The notes under the pieces were generated by a model. The model saw only the letters and a list, made by a program, of their open reading frames with translations. It did not search any database and was not told where the DNA came from. DNA of 52,115 nt from Deltaproteobacteria bacterium (GTDB lineage Bacteria; Myxococcota_A; Polyangia; JACPQR01). The stretch lies in contig JACPQR010000012.1 in NCBI GenBank assembly GCA_016190375.1, positions 1 to 52,115 of the forward strand, written 5' to 3'. The position numbers and the translations under genes were made by a program. Below are positions 28,198 through 36,804 of this stretch, piece by piece (the first letter of the stretch is position 1; every line of letters begins with the position of its first letter).

Positions 28198-29390
28198 TGC
28201 TCCGGTACCAGGATCCGCTCGTCAGGCTCGGCTGGGCCGGCGAGGAGCGCGATGGCGGTGGCGGTTCCCGCCACAACGATGACCGCGCCTCCGGCCCAGG
28301 CCCACCACGGGAGACCGCCGCCTCCTTCTCGCGGCCGCGCGGCCGGCGGAGTCGCTGGCACGGCGCCCGCTCCGTCGTCCGCCGGCGCCCCTGGGTCTGC
28401 CCGCACCGCGAGATCGACGGGCGGCGCGCTCGCGGAGCCGGCGCTGGCCGCCGGGGCGCCCTCGCCGTAGAGCTGGCGAACGAGGTCGGACCCGACCGTG
28501 CCTCGCGCGGTCCTGGTCTGGGTACCGAACGCGCGGGTCGCCGTGCGAGTCGAGCCGCTCCTGACCACCGCGATGACCGAGGCGACGCCGAGAGCCTGGC
28601 GCGCCCTCCTGGCCGCCTCTTCCGCGTCGCCGGCCTCGAGCGCGTCGAGCGAGCGCTGGGCGTCGCTGGCCGGCACGAGCGTCAGGCGCAGGGGCGGAAG
28701 GCCGCGCCGCGGGCCGTCGACCTCGATGCGCCGGGCAGCCCGTCCGTGTCCCGCGAGCGTCGCCGTGACGAGGTGCGCACCCTCCGCCAGGTCGGACAGC
28801 GTCACGGGGCTCGAGCCGCGCAGGGCCCCGTCGATCTGGATGGTCGCGCCCTGCGGCGTCGTGGCGATCGTGGTCGTCCCCGACCCGGTGCGAGGAAGCG
28901 TCGTGCGAATCTGCTCGACCGTGCGGCGGATCGGCGGCCCCACCGTCGTCCGATCGACGGCGAGGTCGGGCGCCAGGCGCAGCGCGAGACCGATCTCGCG
29001 CTCAGCCTGGTGGCGCGACCCTGCCGCGAGGTACGAGAGGCCCACATCGAGGTGAAGCTGCGCGAGCTCGGCGAGGGGCACGCCCCCGAGGCCCGTCGCG
29101 AGGTATGCCTGCGCCGCTCGCGCGAGGCGGTCGGCTGCCGCCGAGAAGTCGGCGTCCCTGTAAGCCCGGCGTCCCTCGGCGGCGAGGGCTCGGGCGGCCT
29201 CGATCTCGCCTCGGCCTCGCGCCGCGAGCGCCTGGAGCCGGGACGAGGCCTCGCCCGGCAAGACGACCTCCACGCCGCGAGCCGACAGCGCCGGCGCGAG
29301 GTCGGCGCCTTCACCCACGAGAACCACCGGCTCGGCCGCGGCCCATGGCGCGATGGACAGGGACACCACGAAGGCTAGAGCGCGGGTCAT
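28194..29390 (-). CDS. Exported PEGA-domain protein with helical repeats
   Basis: A 398-aa envelope protein. The ATG at 29390 gives a signal peptide ending WAAAE. Residues about 45-160 are helical and TPR-like (GRRAYRDADFSAAADRLARA, then LAELAQLHLDVGLSYLAAG). A PEGA domain follows at about 190-245, with the diagnostic strands ATTPQGATIQIDG and the turn SPVTLSDLAEGAHLVTA. Near the C-terminus a single hydrophobic helix (LPWWAWAGGAVIVVAG, about 363-388) could anchor it. PEGA domains are thought to bind cell-wall or other envelope components. Its stop overlaps the start of the Cys-rich lipoprotein gene. It is divergent, by 83 bp, from a kinase gene that also carries a PEGA domain, which suggests shared regulation. 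Confidence 0.82.
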   Translation of the reverse strand: MTRALAFVVSLSIAPWAAAEPVVLVGEGADLAPALSARGVEVVLPGEASSRLQALAARGRGEIEAARALAAEGRRAYRDADFSAAADRLARAAQAYLATGLGGVPLAELAQLHLDVGLSYLAAGSRHQAEREIGLALRLAPDLAVDRTTVGPPIRRTVEQIRTTLPRTGSGTTTIATTPQGATIQIDGALRGSSPVTLSDLAEGAHLVTATLAGHGRAARRIEVDGPRRGLPPLRLTLVPASDAQRSLDALEAGDAEEAARRARQALGVASVIAVVRSGSTRTATRAFGTQTRTARGTVGSDLVRQLYGEGAPAASAGSASAPPVDLAVRADPGAPADDGAGAVPATPPAARPREGGGGLPWWAWAGGAVIVVAGTATAIALLAGPAEPDERILVPEQ

Positions 29391-29473
29391 CCCGGCGATG
29401 ATATCGCGGATCTCGGTGTCCAAAGAGAGCGAACCTCCCAAGGGCCCCGACCTCCCGTGTATGATGAGCGAGC

Positions 29474-31654
29474 GTGGGAGAGCCGTTTGGAAAGTACATC
29501 TTGCACGAGCGAATCGGGCTCGGCGGAATGGCGGAGGTCTTCCGCGCGACGCTTCCCGGCGCGGGAGGCATTGACAAGCCCTGCGTGCTCAAGCGGATCC
29601 TTCCCCACTACGCGTTCGATCCGGACTTCGTCCGGATGTTCCTCGACGAGGCGCGGATCTCGATCCTCCTGCAGCACGGCAACATCGTGCCGGTCCTGGA
29701 CTTCGGGGAGGCGCAGGGCACCTACTACATCGCGATGGAGCACGTGGCCGGCAAGAACCTGCGCGAGGTCATCGAGCGATCGAAGCAGGCCGATGTGGCC
29801 ATTCCGATCACGGTCGCCCTCTTCGTGACGATCGAGGTGTGCCGCGGGCTCGCCTACGCCCACGACAAGGTCGGACCGGACGGAAAGCACCTGGGCCTCA
29901 TCCACCGGGACGTGTCTCCGTCGAACGTCCTGGTCTCGTACGAAGGAGACGTGCGTCTCGTGGACTTCGGCATCGCGAAGGTCCGTTCGCGCACGACGCA
30001 GCACACGGGCGTCGCCCTCAAGGGGAAGATCCCGTACATGTCGCCCGAGCAGGCGCGAGGCCTGCCCATCGATCCGCGGACCGACGTCTGGGCGACCGGG
30101 ATCGTCCTCTACCAGATGCTGACGGGCCGCAGGCCCTTCCAGGGAGCCGACGAGCTGAACACGCTCGAGCTGGTCCGCGAAGGCGCTTTCGCCCTGCCGC
30201 GCTCCATGCGCCCGGACGTGCCCGCCGAGGTCGAGGACGTCGTGTGCACGGCGCTGTCCAAGAAGGCGAGCGATCGCTTCGACGGCGCCCGCGCGATGCA
30301 GGTCGCGCTCTCGCAGATCCTGGGGCGGCTCGATCCGACCGTCACGAGCGCGAACCTCAGGGCGTTTCTCGCGAGCCTCTTCGCAGGGGACGCGGCCGCC
30401 GGCAACCCCGAGGCCGCCAGGGCTCGAGGGGCGGCCGCCGGCAAGGCCGCGGCGGTCAAGCCCATGCCCGTCAAGCCGATCGCCGCCCCGAGACAGCCGG
30501 CAGGCAAGGCGGCCGACCCGCGCGCGCGAGCAGCGCCAGCTCCGGCGCGGGCGCTTCCGACCGTCGTCGGAACCGTCGACGGCGCGGGTCTGGCTGTGGT
30601 CCGGGACTCGGCGCCGACTGATCCCGACCAGGAGGACAAGACGGTCACGGGGGACGTGCCCGTCGACCCGCGCAAGACGGTGATGGATCCGACCTACTCC
30701 TCGATCAGCCTGCTCGAGGTCGAGGACGAGACGGAGCTGTCCGGCGTGCCCGAGGCCGTGAAGCTTGCGGGGCGGATGGCCGGACAGTTTCAGGTCCCCG
30801 TGACCGCGCGGTCTTCGGTGCAGACCGGCCCGACGACTCCGCGCGACCCGCCGATCCTGCTCGAGGCGAAGAAGACGGTGCGCGAGGTGCCGGCCGAGAT
30901 CCGGCCGACGGTGCGGGAGGGCGACGAGCCCAAGGCGAGCGCGGCGGCCAAGCCGCTCAAGCCCACGGATCGGATCTGGCCCGCGGCCCCGGCGGAAGCC
31001 GAGAAGCCCGGGACGGCCAAGGAGCGGAGCGTGACGCTCCCGATCATCAGGGCGAGCCGTTCGCCGGCGCTCATGGCGGTCGCCGCGGTCGGCGCGGTCG
31101 GCCTCATCGTGGGACTGTCGCTCCTCGCGTTCCGCGATCCCGCGCAGGTCGCACCCACGCCCGTTCCGTTCGCCGCGCCCGCTCCGGTGCTCCCCGCCGC
31201 GCCGGCGCCCGTCGAGGCGCCGCCCGCGGCCGCCGTAGCGAGCCCCGCTCAGCCTGCGGCGCCCCAGGGCCCCGTGCCCACTCCCCCGCCGGCTCCGCGC
31301 GACCTGCGTCCCCACGCGTCGGGCGCGGGCGCGAGGGCAGCACCCGCGAATGCCGGCGGCGCGGCGAAGCTCTCCGATCTCAGGTCTCCGGCGAATCTTC
31401 CCGACTCACTGCCGGCGGACGCTCCGACGGGCATCCTGTCCGTCAACTCGACTCCGTGGGCCGAGGTGTTCGTCGATGGAAGGCGACGGGCCGAGTCCAC
31501 GCCCGTGACCCTGCGAGTTCCGGCTGGCTCGCACGTCGTGCGGCTGTTCAACCCCGAGATCGGCGTCTCGCGGACGCTCCAGGTGGAGATCCGCGCCGGC
31601 GAGACCACGCGGCTGGCGCCCCAGCTCGCCGCCGCTCGCGGCAACGGCTCGTGA
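29474..31654 (+). CDS. Ser/Thr protein kinase with extracellular PEGA domain
   Basis: A 726-aa membrane kinase with a GTG start. The kinase domain (about 8-270) has GLGGMAEV (15-22), Lys40, HRD (144-146), DFG (Asp164) and SPE (190-192). A long, low-complexity Ala/Pro/Lys linker (about 310-520) leads to a single transmembrane helix (about 533-553), a second Pro/Ala linker, and a C-terminal PEGA domain (about 653-715, with SVNSTPWAEVFVDGRR and STPVTLRVPAGSHVV). The PEGA part should lie outside the membrane and may sense envelope state. The divergent gene encodes another PEGA protein. The toxin-antitoxin pair follows 68 bp downstream in the same direction, but its own promoter-like signal argues for separate expression. 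Confidence 0.9.
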   Translation: MGEPFGKYILHERIGLGGMAEVFRATLPGAGGIDKPCVLKRILPHYAFDPDFVRMFLDEARISILLQHGNIVPVLDFGEAQGTYYIAMEHVAGKNLREVIERSKQADVAIPITVALFVTIEVCRGLAYAHDKVGPDGKHLGLIHRDVSPSNVLVSYEGDVRLVDFGIAKVRSRTTQHTGVALKGKIPYMSPEQARGLPIDPRTDVWATGIVLYQMLTGRRPFQGADELNTLELVREGAFALPRSMRPDVPAEVEDVVCTALSKKASDRFDGARAMQVALSQILGRLDPTVTSANLRAFLASLFAGDAAAGNPEAARARGAAAGKAAAVKPMPVKPIAAPRQPAGKAADPRARAAPAPARALPTVVGTVDGAGLAVVRDSAPTDPDQEDKTVTGDVPVDPRKTVMDPTYSSISLLEVEDETELSGVPEAVKLAGRMAGQFQVPVTARSSVQTGPTTPRDPPILLEAKKTVREVPAEIRPTVREGDEPKASAAAKPLKPTDRIWPAAPAEAEKPGTAKERSVTLPIIRASRSPALMAVAAVGAVGLIVGLSLLAFRDPAQVAPTPVPFAAPAPVLPAAPAPVEAPPAAAVASPAQPAAPQGPVPTPPPAPRDLRPHASGAGARAAPANAGGAAKLSDLRSPANLPDSLPADAPTGILSVNSTPWAEVFVDGRRRAESTPVTLRVPAGSHVVRLFNPEIGVSRTLQVEIRAGETTRLAPQLAAARGNGS

Positions 31655-31687
31655 TCGGCATCCTCGCCAGCAATACAGCGATACGGC

Positions 31688-31720
31688 TTGACGTGACGCG
31701 GGCCTGAACGTAGCGTGACG
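31688..31720 (+). promoter_or_regulatory. Candidate promoter/operator of the toxin-antitoxin pair
   Basis: TTGACG (31688-31693) is followed 17 bp later by TAGCGT (31711-31716), a weak -10. The heptamer CGTGACG occurs twice in direct orientation, at 31692-31698 and 31714-31720, 22 bp apart centre to centre, or two helical turns. RHH antitoxins commonly bind such repeats to autorepress. The antitoxin ATG at 31723 would then be nearly leaderless. Confidence 0.35.
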
Positions 31721-31722
31721 GC

Positions 31723-32013
31723 ATGGAGGCGACGAAGACCACCTTCCACCTTCCTGACACCCTACGCGAGCGACTGAAGGTCCTGGCGGCGCGGAGGGGA
31801 GTGACCGTCACGGATCTCCTCACCCAGGGAGCCTCGCTCGTCCTGACACGCTACCAGGGCTCGCTCGACCGCGAGGATCTCCAGAAGCGCGCGGCCGCCG
31901 CGCGACAGCGGCTGCGGGACGGGCTCTATGGCGGCCCGCCCCTCGCCGACACGGTCGACGAGGCCATCTACGGTGCGAAGGAGAAACGGTCGGCCCGGCG
32001 GGCAAAGCGCTGA
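31723..32013 (+). CDS. Ribbon-helix-helix antitoxin
   Basis: A 96-aa protein. The N-terminal 45 residues fit a ribbon-helix-helix DNA-binding fold: beta strand KTTFHLPDTLRERLKVLA, then a turn RRGVTVTDLL and a second helix. The basic tail (EKRSARRAKR) may contact the toxin. Its stop is two bases upstream of the PIN gene ATG, the classic antitoxin-first arrangement. RHH antitoxins neutralise the toxin and repress their own promoter; the repeat pair just upstream is a candidate operator. The start ATG has no strong ribosome binding site. Confidence 0.85.
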   Translation: MEATKTTFHLPDTLRERLKVLAARRGVTVTDLLTQGASLVLTRYQGSLDREDLQKRAAAARQRLRDGLYGGPPLADTVDEAIYGAKEKRSARRAKR

Positions 32014-32015
32014 CG

Positions 32016-32483
32016 ATGCGGGCGTTCTTCTACGACACGTGGGCATTCATCGCCCTCGCGAACGCCGACGACCCGCACCACGACCTGTGCGCCGAGGGGG
32101 ACCGCGCCCTCGAGGAGGGCGGCTACGTGGCCACGACGAGCGACTACGTGCTCGATGAGACCCTGACGGGTCTTCACGTCGGCGCCGGCTCCAGGGTCGC
32201 CCTCGAGCTCGCGGACCTGGTCGAGGCCAGGATCGCCGGCGGGGACCTGAAGCTCCTCGAGGTCACCTCCGAGCGCCGGGCCGAAGCCCTGCGCACGTTC
32301 CGGCGCCTCTGCCCCAAGTCGCCCCGGCTCTCGTTCACCGACTGCACTTCCTTCGTACTGATGCGCGAGCTGCGGATGACGGCTGCCTTCACGGCGGACC
32401 GCCACTTCCACCTCGCGGGCGGCGGGATTCGCCCTCTACTCGAGCGTCACAAGGGAATCCTGCGCTGGAAGGCCCCTGACTGA
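32016..32483 (+). CDS. PIN-domain toxin (VapC-like ribonuclease)
   Basis: A 155-aa PIN-domain protein. The four acidic residues that bind metal in PIN nucleases are present: Asp7 in YDTWAFIA, Glu48 in LDETL, Asp109 in LSFTDCTS and Asp128 in FTADRHF. Length and order fit VapC-type toxins, which cleave RNA, often tRNA, to stop growth. It is encoded directly after the RHH antitoxin. No truncation is visible, so it is probably active. Confidence 0.88.
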   Translation: MRAFFYDTWAFIALANADDPHHDLCAEGDRALEEGGYVATTSDYVLDETLTGLHVGAGSRVALELADLVEARIAGGDLKLLEVTSERRAEALRTFRRLCPKSPRLSFTDCTSFVLMRELRMTAAFTADRHFHLAGGGIRPLLERHKGILRWKAPD

Positions 32484-32571
32484 GACACGGAACGGTCCGA
32501 CCCGGTGGCCCGGGCCGGGCTGTCGTGCTAGCGTCGGCGCGCTTTTCGCGAAAAGGTGAGAGGTGCCAACC

Positions 32572-35500
32572 ATGTCCGACCTCCGGTTCGATCAGCGGGT
32601 TGCAATCGTCACGGGCGCGGGAGGCGGCCTCGGTCGCTCGCACGCGCTGCTCCTGGCCTCACGAGGCGCGAGGGTCGTCGTCAACGACCTGGGCGGGAGC
32701 GCCACGGGAGGCGGCAAGTCGTCCGCGGCCGCCGACCGTGTCGTCGAGGAGATCAAGAAGGCGGGCGGTGAGGCCGTCGCCAACTACGACTCCGTCGAGG
32801 ATGGGGCGAAGATCGTCCAGACGGCCCTGGACACCTGGGGGCGGCTCGACATCGTCGTCAACAACGCCGGGATCCTCAGGGACACGTCCTTCCAGAAGAT
32901 GACCCAGGAGGACTGGGAGCTCATCTACCGCATCCACGTCCTTGGCTCCTTCCGTGTCACGCATGCCGCGTGGAACCACCTGCGCGACGCGGGATACGGG
33001 CGGATCGTGTTCACCGCCTCGGCGGCGGGCATCTACGGCAACTTCGGCCAGGCGAACTACTCGATGGCCAAGCTGGGCCTTCTCGGTCTGTCGAACACGC
33101 TCGCCATCGAGGGCCGCAAGAAGAACGTCCTCGTCAACACCATCGCCCCGATCGCCGGATCGCGCCTCACCGAGACCGTGCTCCCCAAGGAGCTCGTCGA
33201 CGCGCTCAAGCCCGAGTTCGTCTCGCCGCTCGTGGCCTACCTGTGCCACGAGAGCTGCGAGGAGACTGGCGGTCTCTACGAGGTCGGCGGGGGCTTCATG
33301 GGAAAGCTCCGCTGGGAGCGCTCGGAGGGGCATTGTTTCAAGCTGTCGAAGCTCGTCACGCCCGACGCCGTGGCGGCGAAGTGGTCGGCGATCGCCGGCT
33401 TCGAGAAGACCACGCACCCGACCGACATCACGGCCTCGATGCAGCCGATCCTCGGGAACCTCGGGACCGCCAAGAGCAAGGGCGGCGGCAACGAGCTCAT
33501 CGACGTGGACGAGGCCTTGGGCTTCGAGCTGCCGCCCGTCACGTCGAGCTACGACGAGCGCGACCTCGCGCTGTACGCGCTGGGAGTCGGCGCGGGCCAG
33601 AACCCGCTCGATGGCAAGGAGCTGGGCCTGGTCTACGAGAACTGGGGCGACGGCTTCCACGCGCTCGGGTCCTTCGCCGTCGTGCCCGCGCTGAACGCGA
33701 TCATGTCGCTCGCGAAGCAGGGCAAGCAGGCTCCGGGGCTGAACTACGGCCTCGAGCGGATCCTGCACGGCGAGCAGTACACCGAGATCCGCAAGCCGCT
33801 TCCCCCGCGCGCCAAGCTGACCCACAAGGCCCGGATCAAGGACATCTTCGACAAGGGCAAGCACGCGCTCGTCGTCACCGAGATCAAGACGCTCGACGAG
33901 TCCGGCGAGGAGCTCGCGGTCAACGAGCTGACCGCGTTCGTCCGCGGCGCGGGCGGCTGGGGCGGAGAGCGCGGCCCGTCGGCGGAGGTCAACGTGCCGC
34001 CCGACCGAGCGCCCGACGCCGTCGTCACCGAGAAGACGTCGCCCGGCCAGGCGCTCCTTTACCGCCTGTCCGGCGACTGGAACCCGCTCCACGCGGATCC
34101 GGGCTTCGCGAAGGCGTTCGGGTTCGAGCGGCCCATCCTGCACGGCCTGTGCACCTTCGGCTACGCGACTCGGCACGTCATCGCGAACTTCGCCGGCGGC
34201 GATCCGCGTCTGTTCAAGAGCATCAAGGTGCGCTTCGCCGACACCGTCTTCCCGGGCGAGACGATCGTGACGGAGATGTGGAAGGAGTCCGACACGCGGA
34301 TCGTCTTCCGCTGCAAGGTCGCGGAGAGAGACAGGGTCGCGCTGTCGAACGCCGCGATCGAGCTGTTCTCCGAGATCCCCAGGCCCAAGGCGGCAGAGCC
34401 CGCCGCCACGGCGCCGGCCGCGGCACCAGCGGGCGAGATCCACGCGGCAGACATCTTCCTCACGCTCCGCCAGTACATCGCCGATCACCCCGAGCTGGTC
34501 GGCAAGGTGGGGACGGTCTTCCAGTTCAAGTTCGCCGAGCCGCCCGGCGCATGGGCGCTCGACCTCAAGAACGGCGCCGGCGCCGTGACGGAGGGGACGG
34601 TGGGCGGGGCGGACGTGACGCTCGAGCTCGCCGACGCCGACTTCGTCGGCATGGCCATGGGCAAGCTGAACCCGCAGAAGCTGTACTTTGGCGGCAAGCT
34701 GAAGATCAGCGGCAACGTCATGGCCTCGCAGAAGCTCGACTTCCTCACCAAGATCGACCCGGCCGAGCTCCAGAAGGCCGCTGTCAAGGCGGGCCGGATC
34801 CCGGGATCCACCCCGGGCGGCGCGCCGGCCGCCGGGCCGCCCGCGGCCGGCGGGAGTCAGGCGTCGATGAGCGCGGCGATCTTCGGAGGGATCAAGGGCT
34901 ACGTCGAGGCGCATCCCGAGCTCGCCGGCAAGGTGGGCACGGTGTTCCAGTTCAAGCTCAGCGAGCCGGAGAGCGCGTGGGCGATCGACCTCAAGAACGG
35001 CGGCGGCACGGTGATCTCCGGCGCGGTGGAGAAGCCCGACGTGACGCTGTCCCTCTCCGACTCCGACTTCGTCGCCATGTGCACGGGTCAGGCGGACCCG
35101 CAGAAGCTGTACTTCGGCGGCAAGCTCAAGCTGTCGGGCAACGTGATGGCCGCCCAGAAGCTCGACTTCCTCAAGAAGATCGATCCGGCCGAGGTCGCGA
35201 AGGCGATGACGAGCAAGAAGCCCGCGGCGCCGGCGGCAACCGCTGCGCCTCCCGCGGCTCCGAAGGAGGCGAAGAGCCCTGCGATCTTCAAGGCGCTCGA
35301 GGAGCGGCTGGCGAAGAATCCCAAGCTGGCCGCCGAGGTGGGCAAGCTCGTGCAGTTCGCGGTCAGCTCGCCCGACAGGAGCTGGGTCGTGGACCTGAGG
35401 TCGGGGGCCGGCGCGGTTCGCGAGGGCACCGATGCCCAGGCGGCCGCGACGTTCCGGATCGACGACGAGGATCTGGCCGTCCTGGCCAAGGATCCGCAGA

Positions 35501-35589
35501 AGGCGAAGGACCTGTTCATGCACGGCAAGCTCCGCGTCGATGGCGACATCCGCCTCGCTCACAAGCTGGGCTTCCTGAATGGCCTTTGA
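32572..35589 (+). CDS. MFE-2-type beta-oxidation enzyme: SDR, hydratase-2, three SCP2 domains
   Basis: A 1005-aa multidomain enzyme resembling eukaryotic peroxisomal multifunctional enzyme type 2 (HSD17B4). The ATG at 32572 has a GAGAGG ribosome binding site 5-9 bases ahead and is preferred over the in-frame GTG at 32563. The SDR domain (about 1-300) has TGAGGGLG (14-21), NNAG (97-100) and the catalytic Ser150, Tyr163, Lys167 set. The MaoC-type 2-enoyl-CoA hydratase (about 330-600) has the hydratase-2 motif [17 protein letters not shown]. Three SCP2 sterol-carrier domains follow (about 627-735, 767-870, 903-1000). The predicted role is (3R)-hydroxyacyl-CoA hydration and oxidation on long, branched or sterol side chains. 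A cognate thiolase gene follows 13 bp later. Confidence 0.9.
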   Translation: MSDLRFDQRVAIVTGAGGGLGRSHALLLASRGARVVVNDLGGSATGGGKSSAAADRVVEEIKKAGGEAVANYDSVEDGAKIVQTALDTWGRLDIVVNNAGILRDTSFQKMTQEDWELIYRIHVLGSFRVTHAAWNHLRDAGYGRIVFTASAAGIYGNFGQANYSMAKLGLLGLSNTLAIEGRKKNVLVNTIAPIAGSRLTETVLPKELVDALKPEFVSPLVAYLCHESCEETGGLYEVGGGFMGKLRWERSEGHCFKLSKLVTPDAVAAKWSAIAGFEKTTHPTDITASMQPILGNLGTAKSKGGGNELIDVDEALGFELPPVTSSYDERDLALYALGVGAGQNPLDGKELGLVYENWGDGFHALGSFAVVPALNAIMSLAKQGKQAPGLNYGLERILHGEQYTEIRKPLPPRAKLTHKARIKDIFDKGKHALVVTEIKTLDESGEELAVNELTAFVRGAGGWGGERGPSAEVNVPPDRAPDAVVTEKTSPGQALLYRLSGDWNPLHADPGFAKAFGFERPILHGLCTFGYATRHVIANFAGGDPRLFKSIKVRFADTVFPGETIVTEMWKESDTRIVFRCKVAERDRVALSNAAIELFSEIPRPKAAEPAATAPAAAPAGEIHAADIFLTLRQYIADHPELVGKVGTVFQFKFAEPPGAWALDLKNGAGAVTEGTVGGADVTLELADADFVGMAMGKLNPQKLYFGGKLKISGNVMASQKLDFLTKIDPAELQKAAVKAGRIPGSTPGGAPAAGPPAAGGSQASMSAAIFGGIKGYVEAHPELAGKVGTVFQFKLSEPESAWAIDLKNGGGTVISGAVEKPDVTLSLSDSDFVAMCTGQADPQKLYFGGKLKLSGNVMAAQKLDFLKKIDPAEVAKAMTSKKPAAPAATAAPPAAPKEAKSPAIFKALEERLAKNPKLAAEVGKLVQFAVSSPDRSWVVDLRSGAGAVREGTDAQAAATFRIDDEDLAVLAKDPQKAKDLFMHGKLRVDGDIRLAHKLGFLNGL

Positions 35590-35602
35590 AAGGACGCGTG
35601 CC

Positions 35603-36784
35603 ATGGGACGAAGAGTGAACGTGATCGGCGTCGGGATGACGAAGTTCGCAAAGCCCGGCGCGAGCGACGACTACCACGTGATGGCGTCTGCGGCCGGGCG
35701 CGCGGCCCTCGAGGACGCGGGCGTGGCCTTCTCCGAGATCGAGCAGGCGTACGCGGGCTACGTGTACGGCGACTCGACCTGCGGGCAGCGGGCCGTCTAC
35801 GAGCTCGGGTTGACGGGCATCCCGGTCTTCAACGTCAACAACAACTGCTCGACGGGCTCGACCGCGCTCATGCTCGCGCGGCAGGCAGTCGAGGGCGGCC
35901 TCTGCGAGTGCGTGATCGCCATCGGGTTCGAGAAGATGGAGAAGGGCGCCCTCGGATCGAAGTTCACCGACCGCACGAACCCCGTCGAGCGCCACGCGCT
36001 CGTGATGAGCGAGGTCCAGGGGTTCACCCAGGCGCCGCCGGCAGCGCAGATGTTCGGCGGAGCCGGCCGCGAGTACCAGTGGAAGCACGGGACCAAGCGC
36101 GAGACCTTCGCCAAGATCTCGGAGAAGGCGCGCAAGCACGCCGCGAAGAATCCCTATGCGATCTTCAACCAGCCGCTGACCGTCGACGAGGTCCTGGCCT
36201 CCGACCCGGTCTACGACCCGCTGACCCGCTACCAGTGCTGTCCGCCCACCTGCGGGGCCGCGGCGGCGGTCCTGTGCTCCGACGACTTCGCCAAGAAGCA
36301 CGGGATCGCGAAGCCGGTCTACATCGCGGCCCAGGCGATGACGACCGACCTGCCGTCGAGCTTCGAGCCGAAGAGCATGATCAAGATGGTCGGCTACGAC
36401 ATGGCCGCGGGCGCGGCGAAGAAGGTCTACGAGAAGGCCGGGCTCGGGCCCCAGGACGTTCAGGTCGTGGAGCTGCACGACTGCTTCACCGCGAACGAGC
36501 TTCTGACCTACGAGGCCCTCGGTCTCTGCAAGGAGGGCGAGGCCGAGAAGTTCATCTGGGACGGCGACAACACGTACGGCGGCAAGTTCGTCACGAACCC
36601 CTCCGGGGGCCTCCTGTCCAAGGGGCATCCTCTCGGCGCAACGGGGCTCGCGCAGTGCACCGAGCTCGTCTGGCAGCTCCGGGGCCAGGCCGGGGACCGT
36701 CAGGTGCCGAGCGCCCACGTCGCCTTGCAGCACAACCTCGGCCTCGGCGGCGCCTGCGTCGTGACCATGTATCGGCGCGACTAG
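35603..36784 (+). CDS. Thiolase, SCP-x/lipid-transfer type
   Basis: A 393-aa thiolase-fold enzyme. The ATG at 35603 is chosen because GAAAGGA lies 8 bp upstream; an ATG at 35579 would overlap the previous gene. The nucleophilic Cys is in [11 protein letters not shown] (Cys82). The C-terminal GHPLGATG supplies the catalytic His (about 342). The close spacing of the active-site Cys and lack of the usual acetyltransferase signature point to the SCP-x thiolase/lipid-transfer subfamily, which cleaves branched or sterol-type 3-ketoacyl-CoA. The upstream MFE-2-like gene would supply the 3-ketoacyl-CoA, so together they form most of a beta-oxidation cycle; an acyl-CoA dehydrogenase is not in the window. 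Confidence 0.88.
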   Translation: MGRRVNVIGVGMTKFAKPGASDDYHVMASAAGRAALEDAGVAFSEIEQAYAGYVYGDSTCGQRAVYELGLTGIPVFNVNNNCSTGSTALMLARQAVEGGLCECVIAIGFEKMEKGALGSKFTDRTNPVERHALVMSEVQGFTQAPPAAQMFGGAGREYQWKHGTKRETFAKISEKARKHAAKNPYAIFNQPLTVDEVLASDPVYDPLTRYQCCPPTCGAAAAVLCSDDFAKKHGIAKPVYIAAQAMTTDLPSSFEPKSMIKMVGYDMAAGAAKKVYEKAGLGPQDVQVVELHDCFTANELLTYEALGLCKEGEAEKFIWDGDNTYGGKFVTNPSGGLLSKGHPLGATGLAQCTELVWQLRGQAGDRQVPSAHVALQHNLGLGGACVVTMYRRD

Positions 36785-36804
36785 ATCCTGTAAACTGTTC
36801 CGGC

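Noticed and set aside
35579..35602. Earlier ATG for the thiolase
   Set aside because: It overlaps the previous gene and has no ribosome binding site; the ATG at 35603 has GAAAGGA.
32659..35604. Long open frame antisense to the MFE-2-like gene
   Set aside because: High GC makes long shadow frames. The reading is rich in Arg, Leu and His with no domain, while the plus strand encodes SDR, hydratase and SCP2 motifs.
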